Origin: Arbacia lixula
Lineage: Eukaryota; Echinodermata; Echinoidea; Arbacioida; Arbaciidae
DNA length: 64,000 nt
Direction: 5' to 3'
Assembly (NCBI GenBank): GCA_963669155.1
Contig: OZ022588.1
Coordinates: forward strand, 641,501-705,500
Numbering within the stretch: the stretch's first letter is position 1; each line of letters begins with the position of its first letter. Made by a program: the position numbers and the translations under genes. The notes beneath the pieces are model-generated. The model saw only the letters and a program-made list of their open reading frames with translations, ran no database searches and was not told where the DNA came from. Below are positions 39,401-54,400 of the stretch, one piece after another.

Positions 39401-42400
39401 TCCAACTGAGGAGTGAGAGCTTGGGAAGAACCGTCTTTGAGTTTAGAAGGGGTTTGAGTAGCCATATCTCCTTCATCATGCGCAGTGTTGACTTCAAAGT
39501 CTACAAATTCACTTTCGGTTTGGCAGGTGGAATCGGCGGTTTCCTGTACGATGAAGAATGGTTCGTTCTCTGCATCCACCGTTGAAACCACCACAATCTC
39601 TTCAAATGGAAGTTCTTCAAAGTCTGTCTGGCAGAAAGATTCATCCATCGTCGGTAATTCACTGTCAAACTGATTACTTGCATCTGATGAAGGGACTTTC
39701 ATTGGAATGACTTCCAGCTTTGCTTCAAAAGATTGAGGCTTTGCTTGTGTCACTGCACTCGTCATATCAAATTTGATTTGCGCATGGATGCTACTGGTGT
39801 TTGGTGTAGCTTGAACAGGTGCACTCTTCCTCTCAATTAGAGCCGTCTGTTCTGCACTCTCAAGAAGTGCTGTTTGCAACGTGCTCACGAACCTGTCTTC
39901 TGTCACCTTGGGCACAATATCATGCTGCGAGGTTTTCTCAGAGGTAGTTACAGGGCTCGTAGCTGACTGGCGGTCAGATGTTGTCACAGGGCTTGTTGCA
40001 GACTGACGATCCGATGTAGTCAAAGGACTCGTCGCTGATTGACGTTCTGATGTTGTAATAGGGCTTGTTCCTGATTTACGTTCAGCGGTTGTTACAGGGC
40101 TAGTGGCTGCTTGTCTGTCTGATACATCCACGCGTACGGTCTGCGATGAAGCGTCCTCAACTTGTGGCTTTAACGCAGACAGTAATGGAATTGAACGCAC
40201 TGGTTTGACTTCAACAGGTTTGACAGCTTCTTCTACTATGGTGACAAATGGGATCTCCGTCTGCATCGACATGTCTTCCATCGCCTTCGCGGTCGTTGTA
40301 TCCTTAGCATGGTATTGCTTATGTGGAGTTTGCGCACTTGTATTTGCATTCTCACTTAGCCTTTGCACGCTCTTCTCCTCTACCCGGGGTTGGGTAAAGA
40401 TTGGACTAGAGCCTCTACTCTGCAATTGTACATGGGACGTCTGGTTCTGTGCGATGTCCATTCTTAGCGAGTGTTGAGCAGGTACGTCAGTAGTTTTGGC
40501 AACAGCCAGCATGCCTGTATCATGGACGTCCGGTGTTGAGGCTTCGGTAGCATGGTCTGATCGCATTTGTTCTTCTGTTTGATAAGCGAGGGACAGGACA
40601 TCGGCATCGTCCGTCTGGACTTGACTGTCAGTCAATGAAACTTCTGGCAAGAAATCAGCAGGGGAGAATGAAACAGGCTCAACAGGTTGCAGGTGAATTA
40701 CTTCTTCCAAAACTTCAGCCAACTCTTGCTCTGTTTGTGTCTCTGAATCTGAACATGGCAGGTCATCAGTCGCTGAAACTGTGTCTTTGATTTCTTGTCC
40801 TCGTGTCTGTGAAAGACGGCTATTGATCTCTTTCATAATGGTGATAGTACTTGCTGATGACACTTCTGTCTTCGATGTCTGGGCAAGGACATTTTTGCCA
40901 GGAGTGCGATACTGTATATCACGGTGCGCCGTATGTTTGACATCGGTCTGTGATTCATTGTACGTAACAGCAACCTTCGAAGAAAGCGTACCACTGTCTG
41001 CGGTAGCTGTCTTTTGTGTTTGAGTGACTTCACTGGTGAAAGGCGTAGAACTTGGTGATGTTGCCTTAGTACTGAAACGTTCCTTCATTGTTTGCATGAC
41101 ACGATCTGAGTGCTCAATTCCAGTGGTAAACACAGCCTGACTGACTGTAGGATCTGTCTGCTGAAGATGAGACTCATGAGTGATAGGTTGCATTGCAGTA
41201 GAGACTTCTTCCAGTCTCAACAAGGTCTGTGTTCGCTTCATACTTGTCTTGGACTCATACTGGGTATTGACATCAGAAATATGCGTTCCTCTTGTTTGGG
41301 TTGACTGGAGGGCGAGAGCTGTCTCTTTGGTCATTGTACTTCCCGTTTTCAGATTTGCTTTCTCTGTTTGGGTAAGCTCCACCGAGGTCGGCGTTGCAAA
41401 CTGGTTCATGAATGGTCGCCTCAGGATTGGTGAAGTTTGTGACGAGTACTCGTCTTGCTCAGGTCTAGAAAGAAGATCTTCGTACTCTTCCTCTGTAAGC
41501 ACAACCACTGGATCGGTTTGCATGTCAATTTCAATACCGCTATCAGCATCGGTCTCGGTCTCCATGTCGTCACTATCATCAAAATACTTGATGATAACAG
41601 GGTCAGTCTGAATCTCAGCGTTGATGCACTCGGGGGGCAAACTGAACTCGAAATGTTCTTCTTTTTGTTCCGTAAAGGTAATTGGCTCAATTATTGGCGT
41701 TTCATGTTCATCCGTCTGTAGGCTGCCATCAGTCATCTCCACCCCTGCTTGCGTGCCGTAAGGAGACTTATCCACATGATACTGAGTCCATTTAGGTGAC
41801 AGCTCCATGAAGGTTTGAGTCGAGCCTCTACCAAGTTGCTGCTTCCGAGGCATTGTTCCTGTGTCATCATTCACAGGTGCTACCTGAGCTTCGCTTGACA
41901 GCTGAGAAACGATGTTCTGGGTATTTCGGTCTGAAAACTCCTTTCGAGGGACAAATGTTGAAGCTTCTGAAACATCCAATTTGACTTGGGATGACGAGTC
42001 CTTCGACGCCAAATCGTACTGCGTGAGTATGGATGTTAGCTTCTGCCTAGCAGTTGATATGGCACGCTCAATTGTCTTAGGAACCACTGACAGTTCTTTG
42101 TCTCTCATTCTCAATGTCTCCTCGTATTGCATAGCTATGGTCTTCATCTCCTGCAAGATAGGGTCGGCACCACGGGATATCGTCTCCAGGTAAGATTGCA
42201 TGCTGGCATCGTTGGTGTCTACACTGAAGTCAGGTATCGTTTCTTCCGTTGTCACTTCAGTTGGCTGGATCACCTCCTCTTTGACTGTTTCAACAAGGTT
42301 CTTCTTGACAGCCTCAAGTAATTCTTCTATGTCTTCGAGTGACATTTCTGTCATTGAGGATTGTTCAATCACATCCGTTACAACTTGCGAGTCGATGTTT

Positions 42401-45400
42401 CGCACAGACACACTAGTATAACCTGTCGAGGCATCATTGCTTGAGGGTGAAAACTGATGCCCAGTATGCATTGTCTCTGTTCTCCATTGTGATGCTCGTT
42501 CCTCTACCTCTCTCCTGTGTCGGATAGATGTCATCTTCTCAAGTTGCTTGATGTGAGCCTGAATGACAGATTCGGAAGTTTCCGGACTAAACTGCTGAGA
42601 AGAGCTAGTGGATGATACATGTGGCATTGACGTCTGCCCCTCTGACAATTTAGGTGTAGACTGGTAGCTTCCGTCCCTCTTCTTTATGGAGATGGGATCA
42701 TGTGAGGAATCTTTGTACCGTTTGTCCTCGAATTCCATCTTCGTAGCCCCATCAGCAACGTCAGGTGAGAACTGGAAACCAGCCGTGTCTGTCTCAGAGT
42801 GGTACTGTGAATGCCTTTCTTCTGTGACCGTCTTAAATTCAGCAAATGTCATCTTCTCCATGTGTTCGGAAAGAGTCTGACTGGACATCTGAGTTGTTGG
42901 CGTCGGAACCGTGCCTGTAACCTCCGACTTACTGTCTACTGTCGCTGTGCTCCCGCGGTCTGCCGATGCAACAGTAGCCTGCACTGGCATGCCAGAAAAG
43001 AAGTATTGAGCTTCATACTGCACAGTGGAATCGACAGTTATCGGTACAAAGTCGATTATAGTAACCGGATTTGTCTGCGCTCCTGAATCAGATGTTTGGA
43101 CATGTCGTACACTTGATTCTGACTTTGTAGTTGGGCGAGCTGTAGATGAAACAGATGACAGCTCGGGTCTCACTTGCATTTCAAACTCTTTCGACTCCCT
43201 CTGTGGTGGTAGAGTGTTTGTTGCAGTGGCCCGGTATTCGTGAACAGACTCCCGTTGTTGAGTGAAATCTTTCCTCACAGTCGTTACATGAGTGGAAACT
43301 TCACTGACGTCGGGATGAATGCCAAGTGAAGATGTTGATACGGCTGGCCTGATCTGATATGTTGAATCTTTCATAGGTGGTGCCTCGAATGTGTTTGTCG
43401 AGAATGAGGTCACTGGAATATGTGACTGTGTTGGAAGACTGGTCATCTTCTTGGATAATGTGATGGAGCTTTTGTCGGATACAGCAGGGGAACTTTGCGC
43501 TTGAGCATCTTGTTGCTGGGTAGGCAGAACAGGTAGTGCATACTCCATAACCTGAGGAGCGGGTTGGAAAATCTCCTCGACTTCAATTGGAACGCTGGCT
43601 TCACACGCTTTGTCTACTTTCTTAACGATTTCCGTGTTGACCATTGCATTGCTCAATGATTTTGCCTCAATAAGTTGTGACTTATGGTACCTGATAGATG
43701 TGGTGGTGTTCGCATGTCGTACAAGTGGCTTCGCAGTCATGGATGCGGACTGCGTTCGAATCACCATTTGGGAGGCCGTATCAGCAGTTTGTGGCAACTC
43801 TTTGGTATTGACGGAGGTGGTCGACACAGACTTGGGAACAGTGTTGCTGCTGGTTTGTGCTGTAACAGGTGCCACTTGAAGCATAGTGTCACGCACTGTA
43901 CGATCAAATGTGTTTGTGCTTGTTTCCGCCACATCCCATAGGGTTTGTGTTTGTACATCAAACAATTCGGGCATGAAGACAACTGGAGGCAACTCTACTT
44001 CTTGGGCTTCTTCTTTGACTATCTCATCGGTTACCGGCGCAGGAATGTTGGCTTCGCTTGCTTGGTCCTTCTTCAATATGACATCAGTATTCACTGAGAT
44101 CTCTGATTGGTGAATATCGTATTGCGTTTGCTGAGTGGATTGCTTGACCAAGTTAGGAACAGTCGTTGATTCCCTTGTCGTCGGAAACACAGAACTGGAC
44201 ACATTCGATCTGTCAATTAGAATCTGCGACGAAGCATGGGTTGAGGTGTACTCGTACTGTGAAACAGAACTGTGCAAATCGTATCTACTGGTGTTCGTGC
44301 TGATTTCAGAGTTGTCCACTGTTCGTTGTGTTCCTTGACTCGGTTGTCTGATTCTGATGGGATCTATGTCCACAGTTTGCATCTTTGGCCCTGCAAGTAG
44401 AGAGAAATCCAGACTGGGAACAGTTGCTTCTAGATTGGCATCAGATGTCTTAATGGGTACATCAATCAGCGTCTGGGTCTGTTGAGTCAGCGTGTCCATT
44501 CGAGTAGTATTGCTAGAAGCTATGTTGACATTGGGCTGCGCTGTGGCATGCACTGACGCTGACATTGGTTTAACTTGCACAGTGAAATTGCTGTTGCTCT
44601 TGGGATCTGTATTTATCCCAACATTTTCCGTTTCTGGCTGTGGCGTTTCAATTACAGCTTGCTGGGTGAAGTCATTTTCACCCACTACTGCAGACGATGC
44701 AACAGTTTCGGTGAGAGGTTGAGCTTGTGCAGTTGAATCCCTGGTCTTCAGTTTGTCAAATTGTGAAGTAGAGTCCTTGGACGCCGCCATTCTAGTGTTC
44801 GTGCTTGTATCCATGTTAAGAGGTTCAATCTGCGCTGCACTATCCGCATGTTCTGGCTTAAATACAGGAGGAGCAAACTCAACAGGAACAACTTCGTGTT
44901 TGACTATCTCTTCACTCTTCATATCAGGTATGTTCGCATGTGTTGATTGGTCTGTCTTACGCGTCAAAATTGGTGATGTTGTGTCGTCCTTTGTTGAAAC
45001 ACCAATTTGAGCACCAATGTTGGCACGCACTGGAAGGGGTGACGTGTTACTTATTCCATCTTTCACATCCACAACGGTGGTATTAGAACCAGTGTCCATG
45101 TTATCTGGTTCGATGGCTGCTTGATGTGTGAAATCTTTCCCCGATACCGCAGCCAGAGTAGATGTCTCGCCCGTTGTCGGGAAGACGGACAGTAAGGTTG
45201 ACCTCGTATCCGGTTGAACTTGACTTATGACCTCCTTCGTCTTTCGTGTTTCTAACTGAGTGGTACTTTCCCTGACTTTGACAACCTCTGTGTTGCTACT
45301 TGTGTGTAACTGCATCAAGCGGACCTGCGTTAGGGATTCCTTGAGGACTGTTCTTTCAGACTGCGATGCAGAATCTCGCAACATCAGGTGTAGAGTGTTA

Positions 45401-48400
45401 GTACTTGATTCCGACTCGTCTTTCTCGATTTGCGATCCTTCATCCACAACCTCCGGCTTGAAAACAGGTGGTGCGAAGTGAACCTGTGGCGCCTCCTGTT
45501 TAACAACCTTTTCCTGTTGAATATCTGGTATGTTGACTTGCTGAGATTGGTCATGCTTTCTCTGCGCAATGGGAGATGTATTGGCAACCCTGACGCTTGG
45601 TTTAGTCATCATTGTTGAATTGGAGGTATCCACTGAAACTTGCGCAGCGGTGTTTGCTCGCCTCGGGAGAGGTGATGTGTTCGAGCCAGCATCCACGATC
45701 TCAGGAGCAGGATCTTCAATTTTGACTTGGTTCGAGAAGTCTTTAGTAGAAAGTGACATAAGTGTTGATGCACCTTTAGTTTGCGGAGTTATCATCGACA
45801 TCGTTGATGTACTTTGAGGTTGAACCTGAGCTTCAAGCTCACGTGTTCTCGTACGTTCGACTTGCATGAAGGAATCTTTAACACTGATGAAACTTGTATT
45901 ACTGCTTGAGTGAGTGTGATGAATTTCCATCTGTGTTACTGATTCTTTTGAATCTACTGCAAGCTGCAATGTAGCATCTTTCCTGTCAACAGACGTGTTC
46001 GTACTCGAGTCCATCTGGTCCGGTTCAATCTGTGCTTCTGCATCCGTGATCTCAGTTGTAAAGACGGGGGCAAATTCAACAACGGGGACTTCTTGTTTGA
46101 TTACTTCCTCGGTTTTCATGGATGGTATGTCTGCAAGAGTGGACTGGTCGTGCATTCTCGTCAGAACTGGTGACGTACTTCCGACTTGGACATCGGGCCT
46201 CATCATCATGGATGAATCCGATGTTGTAACGCTGACCTGGGCAGCAGAAGTCGCTCTCTTAGGCAGAGGAGAGGTGTTACTCGATCCATCTGTAACTGAC
46301 ACAACCGATGTGCTAGTTGCATAATCGTTAGCGGAGACCATTGTTGTATTAGAGGCTGTATCTGTGATATCTCTGTGAGTCTCTATAACGGCCTGTTGTG
46401 TGAAGTCCTCACCGTCCATTTTTACCAATACCGAGGCGTTTTCTGTTGTTGGGCGAATTGTTGACATCTGAGATGCAACAGTTGGTTTGACTTGTGCTGT
46501 CGAATCTGCCTGCTCAATTACAGTTGTGTTACTGCCTGAAGTACGCTTGTCGGCCTCCACCTGTGCCACGGAATCTTTAGTGATAGATGCAACCATCTGT
46601 GACGTAGAATCCGTCACCTTCACGACCTTTGTATTGGTGCTTGATTCTGTTTGATCTGGTTGGATCTGAGCTGCAGTGTCTGTAATTTCATTTGGCAAAG
46701 GTGGTGCGGCATATTCCACAGTAGGAACCTCCTGTCGAATTATTTGCTCCGGTTCAACAGCAACGGGCATAACCGCTAGAGAAGCTTGGCTTCTTTTCTC
46801 AGTAACAACTGTGTTCATAGACATGTTAACCACAGAACTTTCATACTGCGTTGTACTGGATAGGTTCTTTGCAACATAAGTCACCGTTCCACCTTCCGTA
46901 ATCTCCGGTGTAGCCATCATTGCCGTGCTGGAAGTGTCTGCAGCTATTTGAGCTCCAATGTGGGCGCGTGTGGGAAGAGGTGATGTGTTTGAAGCTCCAT
47001 CGGTCACATGAACCTCTCTTGTGTTTGAAGAGCTGTTGGTAACAGAGGGCTTTGTGATGGTTGTTCCTTCGGCCACGTGGGGTTTCGTCATGATGGATGC
47101 AGTTGATGTGTCTACAGCGATCTGAGATGCAATGTTTGCCCTAACGGGGAGCGGTGAGGTATTACTGCCTCCTTCCTTTGTCTTAGCCGATGTTGTATTG
47201 GATCCAATTGTTGCTCGCTTTGGAAGAGGGGAAGTGTTGCTGGAACTATCTTTAGAACTGACGACCGTAGTTGTTGTAGTCCCCTCTGACACATCTGGTT
47301 TAGCAGTCATGGATGCCACGGAAGTATCTGCCCCAATCTGAGATCCAATGTTTGCCCTGACGGGGAGAGGTGAGGTGTTACTGGTCCCTTCCTTTGTCTC
47401 TACTATAGGAGCGGAGAAAACGGGAGCAGAAAATTGAGCAGCTTGCACGTCTTCCCTGACAATCCTTTCAATCTCAGCAGCAACGGGTACATTGGCGAGA
47501 GATGACTCATCTTGTGTCTGAACTTTTTCTGTGTTGCTTGAGCTTGTGGTAGTTGAAGGCTTTGCGGTCATAGCTACCGCAGATGTGTCAGCTGTGATCT
47601 GTGCGCCAATGTTCGATCGTGTTGGAAGAGGGGAGGTGTTGCTGAACCCATCTTTAGAACTGATGACTGTAGTTGTAGTTGTTTCCTCGGCAAGTTCTGG
47701 TTTGGCAGTCATGGAAATAGCAGTTGTATCAACATCAACCTGTGAAGAGATGGTGGCTCTCTTCGGAAGAGGGGATGTGTTGCTTGAGCTTGTGGCAGTT
47801 GACGGCTTGGCAGTTGTGGCTACGACAGATGTGTCAGCAGCAATTTGTGCGCCAATGTTAGCTCGTCTTGGAAGAGGGGAGGTGTTGCTGAACCCATCTG
47901 TAGCACTGACTACATCAGTTGTTGTAGCTCCCTCAGACACTTCTGGTTTTGCACTCATAGACATCACAGATGTATCCGCAGCGACTTGTGACGCGATGGT
48001 CGCTCGCTTTGGAAGAGGAGAGGTGTTGCTAAATTCATCTTTAGCACTGACGACCGTAGTAGCAGTGGTTCCCTCAGCAACGTCTGGACCTATCTGAGAG
48101 CCAATGTTTGCTCTGACAGGCAAGGGAGATGTATTACTAGCCCCATCGGAAACCTTCGTCACTGTTGTGTTACTACCAGACTCCGTGTGATCTTTGCTGA
48201 CCTGGACTTGGGCGTCCGCTAGAGGAGGAGAAAACGTTGGTGCGGAAAACTGGACTTCCGGTGCCTGTTGAAGAATGATCTTCTCTGTCTCCACTGGCAT
48301 TGGCATATTCACAGTACATCCTTGGTCGAGCTGCTCAACCCTTTCTGTATTAACTGAAGTTGTTTTAGCAGAGCTTTCATACTGTGTCATTTGGCTGTCT

Positions 48401-51400
48401 TGTTTCAGAGGAGTCACGGTGGTCGTACCATCACGCAAGTTAGTCGTTGTCATCATTGATACAGTAGCGTGTTCTTTCACGATCTGAGAAGCAGTACTAC
48501 TCTGCTCTACAGGCACAACAGGAGACGTGTTGCTGAATCCATCTTTTGCGTTGACTACTGCAGTTAATGTAGCTCCCTCAGATACATCTGGTTTTGCCAT
48601 CATGGACCCAGCGGATGTTTCAACAGTGACCTGTGACTCAATGGTCGCTCGCTTTGGAAGAGGAGAGGTGTTGCTAGACCCATGTTTAGCACTGACGACC
48701 ATAGTAGATGTAGCACCCTCGGTCATGTCTGGCTTTGCAATAATGGACCCAATGGATGTATCGGCAGCTGCCTGTGACGCAGTGGTCGCTCGCTTTGGAA
48801 GAGGAGAGGTGTTGCTAGACCCATCTTTAGCACTGACGACCATAGTAGATGTAGCACCCTCGGTCATGTCTGGCTTTGCAATCATGGACCCAATGGATGT
48901 ATCGGCAGCTGCCTGTGACGCAGTGGTCGCTCGCTTTGGAAGAGGAGAGGTGTTGCTAGACCCATCTTTAGCACTGACGACCATAGTAGATGTAGCACCC
49001 TCGGTCATGTCTGGCTTTGCAATCATGGACCCAATGGATGTATCGGCAGCTGCCTGTGACGCAGTGGTCGCTCGCTTTGGAAGAGGAGAGGTGTTGCTAG
49101 ACCCATCTTTAGCACTGACGACCATAGTAGATGTAGCACCCTCGGTCATGTCTGGCTTTGCAATCATGGACCCAATAGATGTATCAGCAGCTACCTGTGA
49201 CGCAATGGTCGCTCGCTTTGGAAGAGGAGAGGTGTTGCTGGACCCATCTTTAGCACTGACGACCGTAGTAGCAGTGGTTCCCTCAGCAACGTCTGGACCT
49301 ATCTGAGAACCAATGTTTGCTCTGACAGGCAAGGGAGATGTATTACTAGCCCCATCGGAAGCCTTCGTCACTGTTGTGTTACTTCCAGACTCCGTGTGAT
49401 CTTTGCTGACCTGGACTTGGGCGTCCGCTAGAGGAGGAGAAAACGTCGGTGCGGAAAACTGGACTTCCGGTGCCTGTTGAAGAATGATCTTCTCTGTCTC
49501 CACTGGCATTGGCATATTCACAGTACATCCTTGGTCGAGCTGCTCAACCCTTTCTGTATTAACTGAAGTTGTTTTAGCAGAACTTTCATACTGTGTCATT
49601 TGGCTATCTTGTTTCAGAGGAGCCACGGTGGTCGTACCATCACGCAAGTTAGTCGTTGTCATCATTGATACAGTAGCGTGTTCTTTCACGATCTGAGAAG
49701 CAGTACTACTCTGCTCTACAGGCACAACAGGAGACGTGTTGCTGAATCCATCTTTTGCGTTGACTACTGCAGTTAAGGTAGCTCCCTCAGATACATCTGG
49801 TTTTGCCATCATGGACCCAGCGGATGTTTCAACAGTGACCTGTGACTCAATGGTCGCTCGCTTTGGAAGAGGAGAGGTGTTGCTAGACCCATCTTTAGCA
49901 CTGACGACCGTAGTAGATGTAGCACCCTCGGTCATGTCTGGCTTTGCAATCATGGACCCAATAGATGTATCAGCAGTGATCTGTGACGCAATGGTCGCTC
50001 GCTTTGGAAGAGGAGAGGTGTTGCTAGACCCATCTTTAGCACTGACGACCGTAGTAGCTGTAGTTCCCTCAGCAACGTCTGGTTTTGCGGTCATGGATGC
50101 AATCGAAGTATCAGGACCTATCTGAGAACCAATGTTTGCTCTGACAGGCAAGGGAGATGTATTACTAGCCCCGTCGGAAACCTTCGTCACTGTTGTGTTA
50201 CTACCAGACTCCGTGTGATCTTTGCTAACCTGGACTTGGGCGTCCGCTAGAGGAGGAGAAAATGTCGGTGCGGAAAACTGCACTTCCGGTGCCTGTTGAA
50301 GAATGATCTTCTCTGTCTCCACTGGCATTGGCATATTCACAGTACATCCTTGGTCGAGTTGCTCAACCCTTTCTGTATTAACTGAAGTTGTTTTAGCAGA
50401 GCTTTCATACTGTGTCATTTGGCTGTCTTGTTTCAGAGGAGTCACGGTGGTCGTACCATCACGCAAGTTAGTCGTTGTCATCATTGATACAGTGGCGTGT
50501 TCTGTCATGATCTGAGAAGCAGTACTACTCTGCTCTACAGGCACAACAGGAGACGTGTTGCTGAATCCATCTCTTGCGTTGACTACTGTAGTTAAGGTAG
50601 CTCCCTCAGATACATCTGGTTTTGCCATCATGGACCCAGCGGATGTATCAACAGTGACCTGTGACTCAATGGTCGCTCGCTTTGGAAGAGGAGACGTGTT
50701 GCTAGACCCATCTTTAGCACTGACGACCATAGTAGATGTAGCACCCTCGGTCATGTCTGGCTTTGCAATCATGGACCCAATAGATGTATCAGCAGCTGCC
50801 TGTGACGCAGTGGTCGCTCGCTTTGGAAGAGGAGAGGTGTTGCTAGACCCATCTTTAGCACTGACGACCATAGTAGATGTAGCACCCTCGGTCATGTCTG
50901 GCTTTGCAATCATGGACCCAATAGATGTATCAGCAGCTGCCTGTGACGCAATGGTCGCTCGCTTTGGAAGAGGAGAGGTGTTACTGGACCAATCTTTAGC
51001 ACTGACAACCGTAGTAGCTGTAGTTCCCTCAGCAACGTCTGGTTTTGCGGTCATGGATGCAATCGAAGTATCAGGACCTATCTGAGAGCCAATGTTTGCT
51101 CTGACAGGCAAGGGAGATGTATTACTAGCCCCATCGGAAACCTTCGTCACTGTTGTGTTACTACCAGACTCCGTGTGATCTTTGCTGACCTGGACTTGGG
51201 CGTCCGCTAGAGGAGGAGAAAACGTCGGTGCGGAAAACTGCACTTCCGGTGCCTGTTGAAGAATGATCTTCTCTGTCTCCACTGGCATTGGCATATTCAC
51301 AGTACATCCTTGGTCGAGCTGCTCAACCCTTTCTGTATTAACTGGAGTTGTTTTAGCAGAGCTTTCATACTGTGTCATTTGGCTGTCTTGTTTCAGAGGA

Positions 51401-54400
51401 GTCATGGTGGTCGTACCATCACGCAAGTTAGTCGTTGTCATCATTGATACAGTAGCGTGTTCTTTCACGACCTGAGAAGCAGTACTACTCTGCTCTACAG
51501 GCACAACAGGAGACGTGTTGCTGAATCCATCTTTTGCGTTGACTACTGCAGTTAATGTAGCTCCCTCAGATACATCTGGTTTTGCCATCATGGACCCAGC
51601 GGATGTTTCAACAGTGACCTGTGACTCAATGGTCGCTCGCTTTGGAAGAGGAGAGGTGTTGCTGAATCCATCTTTAACACTGACGACCATAGTAGATGTA
51701 GCACCCTCTGTCATGTCTGGCTTTGCAATCATGGACCCAATAGATGTATCAGCAGCTGCCTGTGACGCAATGGTCGCTCGCTTTGGAAGAGGAGAGGTGT
51801 TGCTAGACCCATCTTTAGCACTGACGACCGTAGTAGATGTAGCACCCTCGGTCATGTCTGGCTTTGCAATCATGGACCCAATAGATGTATCAGCAGCTGC
51901 CTGTGACGCAATGGTCGCTCGCTTTGGAAGAGGAGAGGTGTTGCTAGACCCATCTTTAGCACTGACGACCGTAGTAGATGTAGCACCCTCGGTCATGTCT
52001 GGCTTTGCAATCATGGACCCAATAGATGTATCAGCAGCTGCCTGTGACGCAGTGGTCGCTCGCTTTGGAAGAGGAGAGGTGTTGCTGGAACCATCTTTAG
52101 CACTGACGACCGTAGTAGCTGTAGTTCCCTCAGCAACGTCTGGTTTTGCGGTCATGGATGCAATCGAAGTATCAGGACCTATCTGAGAACCAATGTTTGC
52201 TCTGACAGGTAAAGGCGATGTATTAATAGCCCCGTCAGAAACCTCGGGGCGGACAGTCGACATGGTTGAACTCACAGAAGGTTTGATTTGTGCTCCTGAA
52301 TCCGCAACTTTCTTCACTGTTGTGTTACTACCAGATTCCTTTTGATCTTGGCAGACCTGGACTTGAGCGTTCGCTACGGGAGGAGAAAAGGTCGGAGCAG
52401 AAAACTGGACGTCGGGTGCTTGTTGTACGACTATCTTCTCTGTCTCCACTGGCATAGGCATATTCACAGTACATCCTTGATCGAGCTGTTCCACTTTGTC
52501 TGTATTAACTGAAGTTGAGTTAGTAGAACTTTCATACTGTGTCATTTGGCTGTCTTGCTTCAAAGGAGTCATGGTGGTGGTACCATCACGCAAGTCAGTC
52601 TTTGTCATCATTGACACAGTAGCGTGCTCTGCCACAATCTGAGTAGCAGTATATTTTCGCTCTGGAGGCGGCGATGTATTGACAGCCGTAATCTTTATCG
52701 ACGCATGCTCCGTATTCATTCCAGTATCACGGACCTCATCCTTGATATGGACTTGCTGTGTGAAGTCTTTGCCTTGGGCAAGTGCGGCTGCCTCTTTAGA
52801 CTGTACTTCCGGCTTAGCCATGACAGACATAACACTGCCAGCGGGCGTAATTTGTGAAGACATGTGCTTACCAGGCATCGGCTTATCAGTATTGGAGCTC
52901 GTTGTTTGCACCTTTGCAGTTGCTTGCATTTGTCCAACCGTTGTTTTAATCCGAATCGTCGACGTCGCAGCAGGTTGTGTTTCCGGTAAGACCATTACAT
53001 ACTCATCAGAACATTCAGGAGTAATCTGAGATCCAATTGTTGACGAAGTCAACTGCTCCGTATTCGTTGACGAGCTTGTCGTTTCAGGTGCTGTGAATGT
53101 AGGCGCCATCAAAACAGGTTGGATGATCTGTGGTTGAACCACTTCCTCGACAGGTCGCGGTATGTCTGCTTCATTCTGCTTGTCGGACGTTTGAACTGTT
53201 GTAGTGTTGGATGCACTGCTGCGGATGTCCTGGGCGATCTGTGTTTGCCGCGATGTCAATTCCACTGCTTTATCGGGTATTGTATTTGAAGCAGTATTTG
53301 CTACACTTGGTTTAGCTTGCATTGGCTTGGCAACTAATTTAGCTTGTTGTATTTGAACCCCTTGAGCGGAATAGACAGGGTTAACTTGCACGCTTGCATC
53401 CTTAGGAGTAGTGGGGTCGATGGTAGTGTAGTTATCAATAACAGATGTTATTATTTGTTGTCCAACAGTGATTGAAGGAGTTTGAAACTGCATCGCAAAT
53501 TGTTTGGTTGTTGCGGTCCATGTCTTTGTGTCCTTGTCTGCCGTTGAGATGCTCGTTATTGTAGTCTGGTCAGTCTTCGACACATCTTCACTCTGTGTTG
53601 TGGAGTCTTGTACCTCTGTTTCTATTGTTGACGTGTTGTCATCCTGGGTTTCTATTTCATCAGGTATATCTGTTTCCATTGTTGTGTCCTTGCTTGAAAT
53701 TCTCTCCGTGTTTGAGGCAGATTCCCTGGTGTCTTTCCTCTCAGTACTCTGTACTGGTTTCGAGGACATTCTCAACTTCTCAACAGATGTACTCTGGGCT
53801 TCATGTACAGGGGATACCTGCACTCCAGCAAAACTATGCGTGATGCTTTCCATTGCAGTCCCCTTGTCCACTATTGATACTGAGGTCTGTTGACTAACAG
53901 TCGCACGCTTGGCAATTGGTTCATCAAATTGGGTGATGAAGCTACGTGAAGTCGTTTTCCAAGCAGGAACAGCAACATCTCTGACGTTCGGAGTGACACC
54001 CGTTGCCCTCTCCTTTGTGGCTGGACTTGGTGTCGAGGTGGATGCATCTCTTGAGTCTGGGCGAGGAGCACTCATCTCAACCACTGGAGGAGCCTCGACA
54101 ACTATGGTCGGTTCAGGAGTGATAATGGGCAATGGATCTGTCTGGGAAGTTGACTCCCTATTTGACAACTTCACTGTGTTTGTCGTGGCCTGAGTGAATT
54201 TAATCCCAACTTGTACTCCTGCTGTATTCTTCCTGGTCATCTCATACTGGGTTTGTGATTCTGACACTGCTTGTTCTGTTTGGACGTGGGAATTATGGAC
54301 CTCCTTTGCATCTGAAACCTGCACGTTAAAGCTCGAAGAAGGCTGCTGATGTTGAATTTGCTTGGTACTCATTTCGGGGCTAAACTGATGAGCAACACTT

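Noticed and set aside
48527-49306. Plus-strand open frame of about 260 codons, and many similar ones between 19 and 57 kb
   Set aside because: They are antisense to the giant exon, repeat with its 141-bp units, have no splice or start context of their own, and are explained by codon bias of the repeats.
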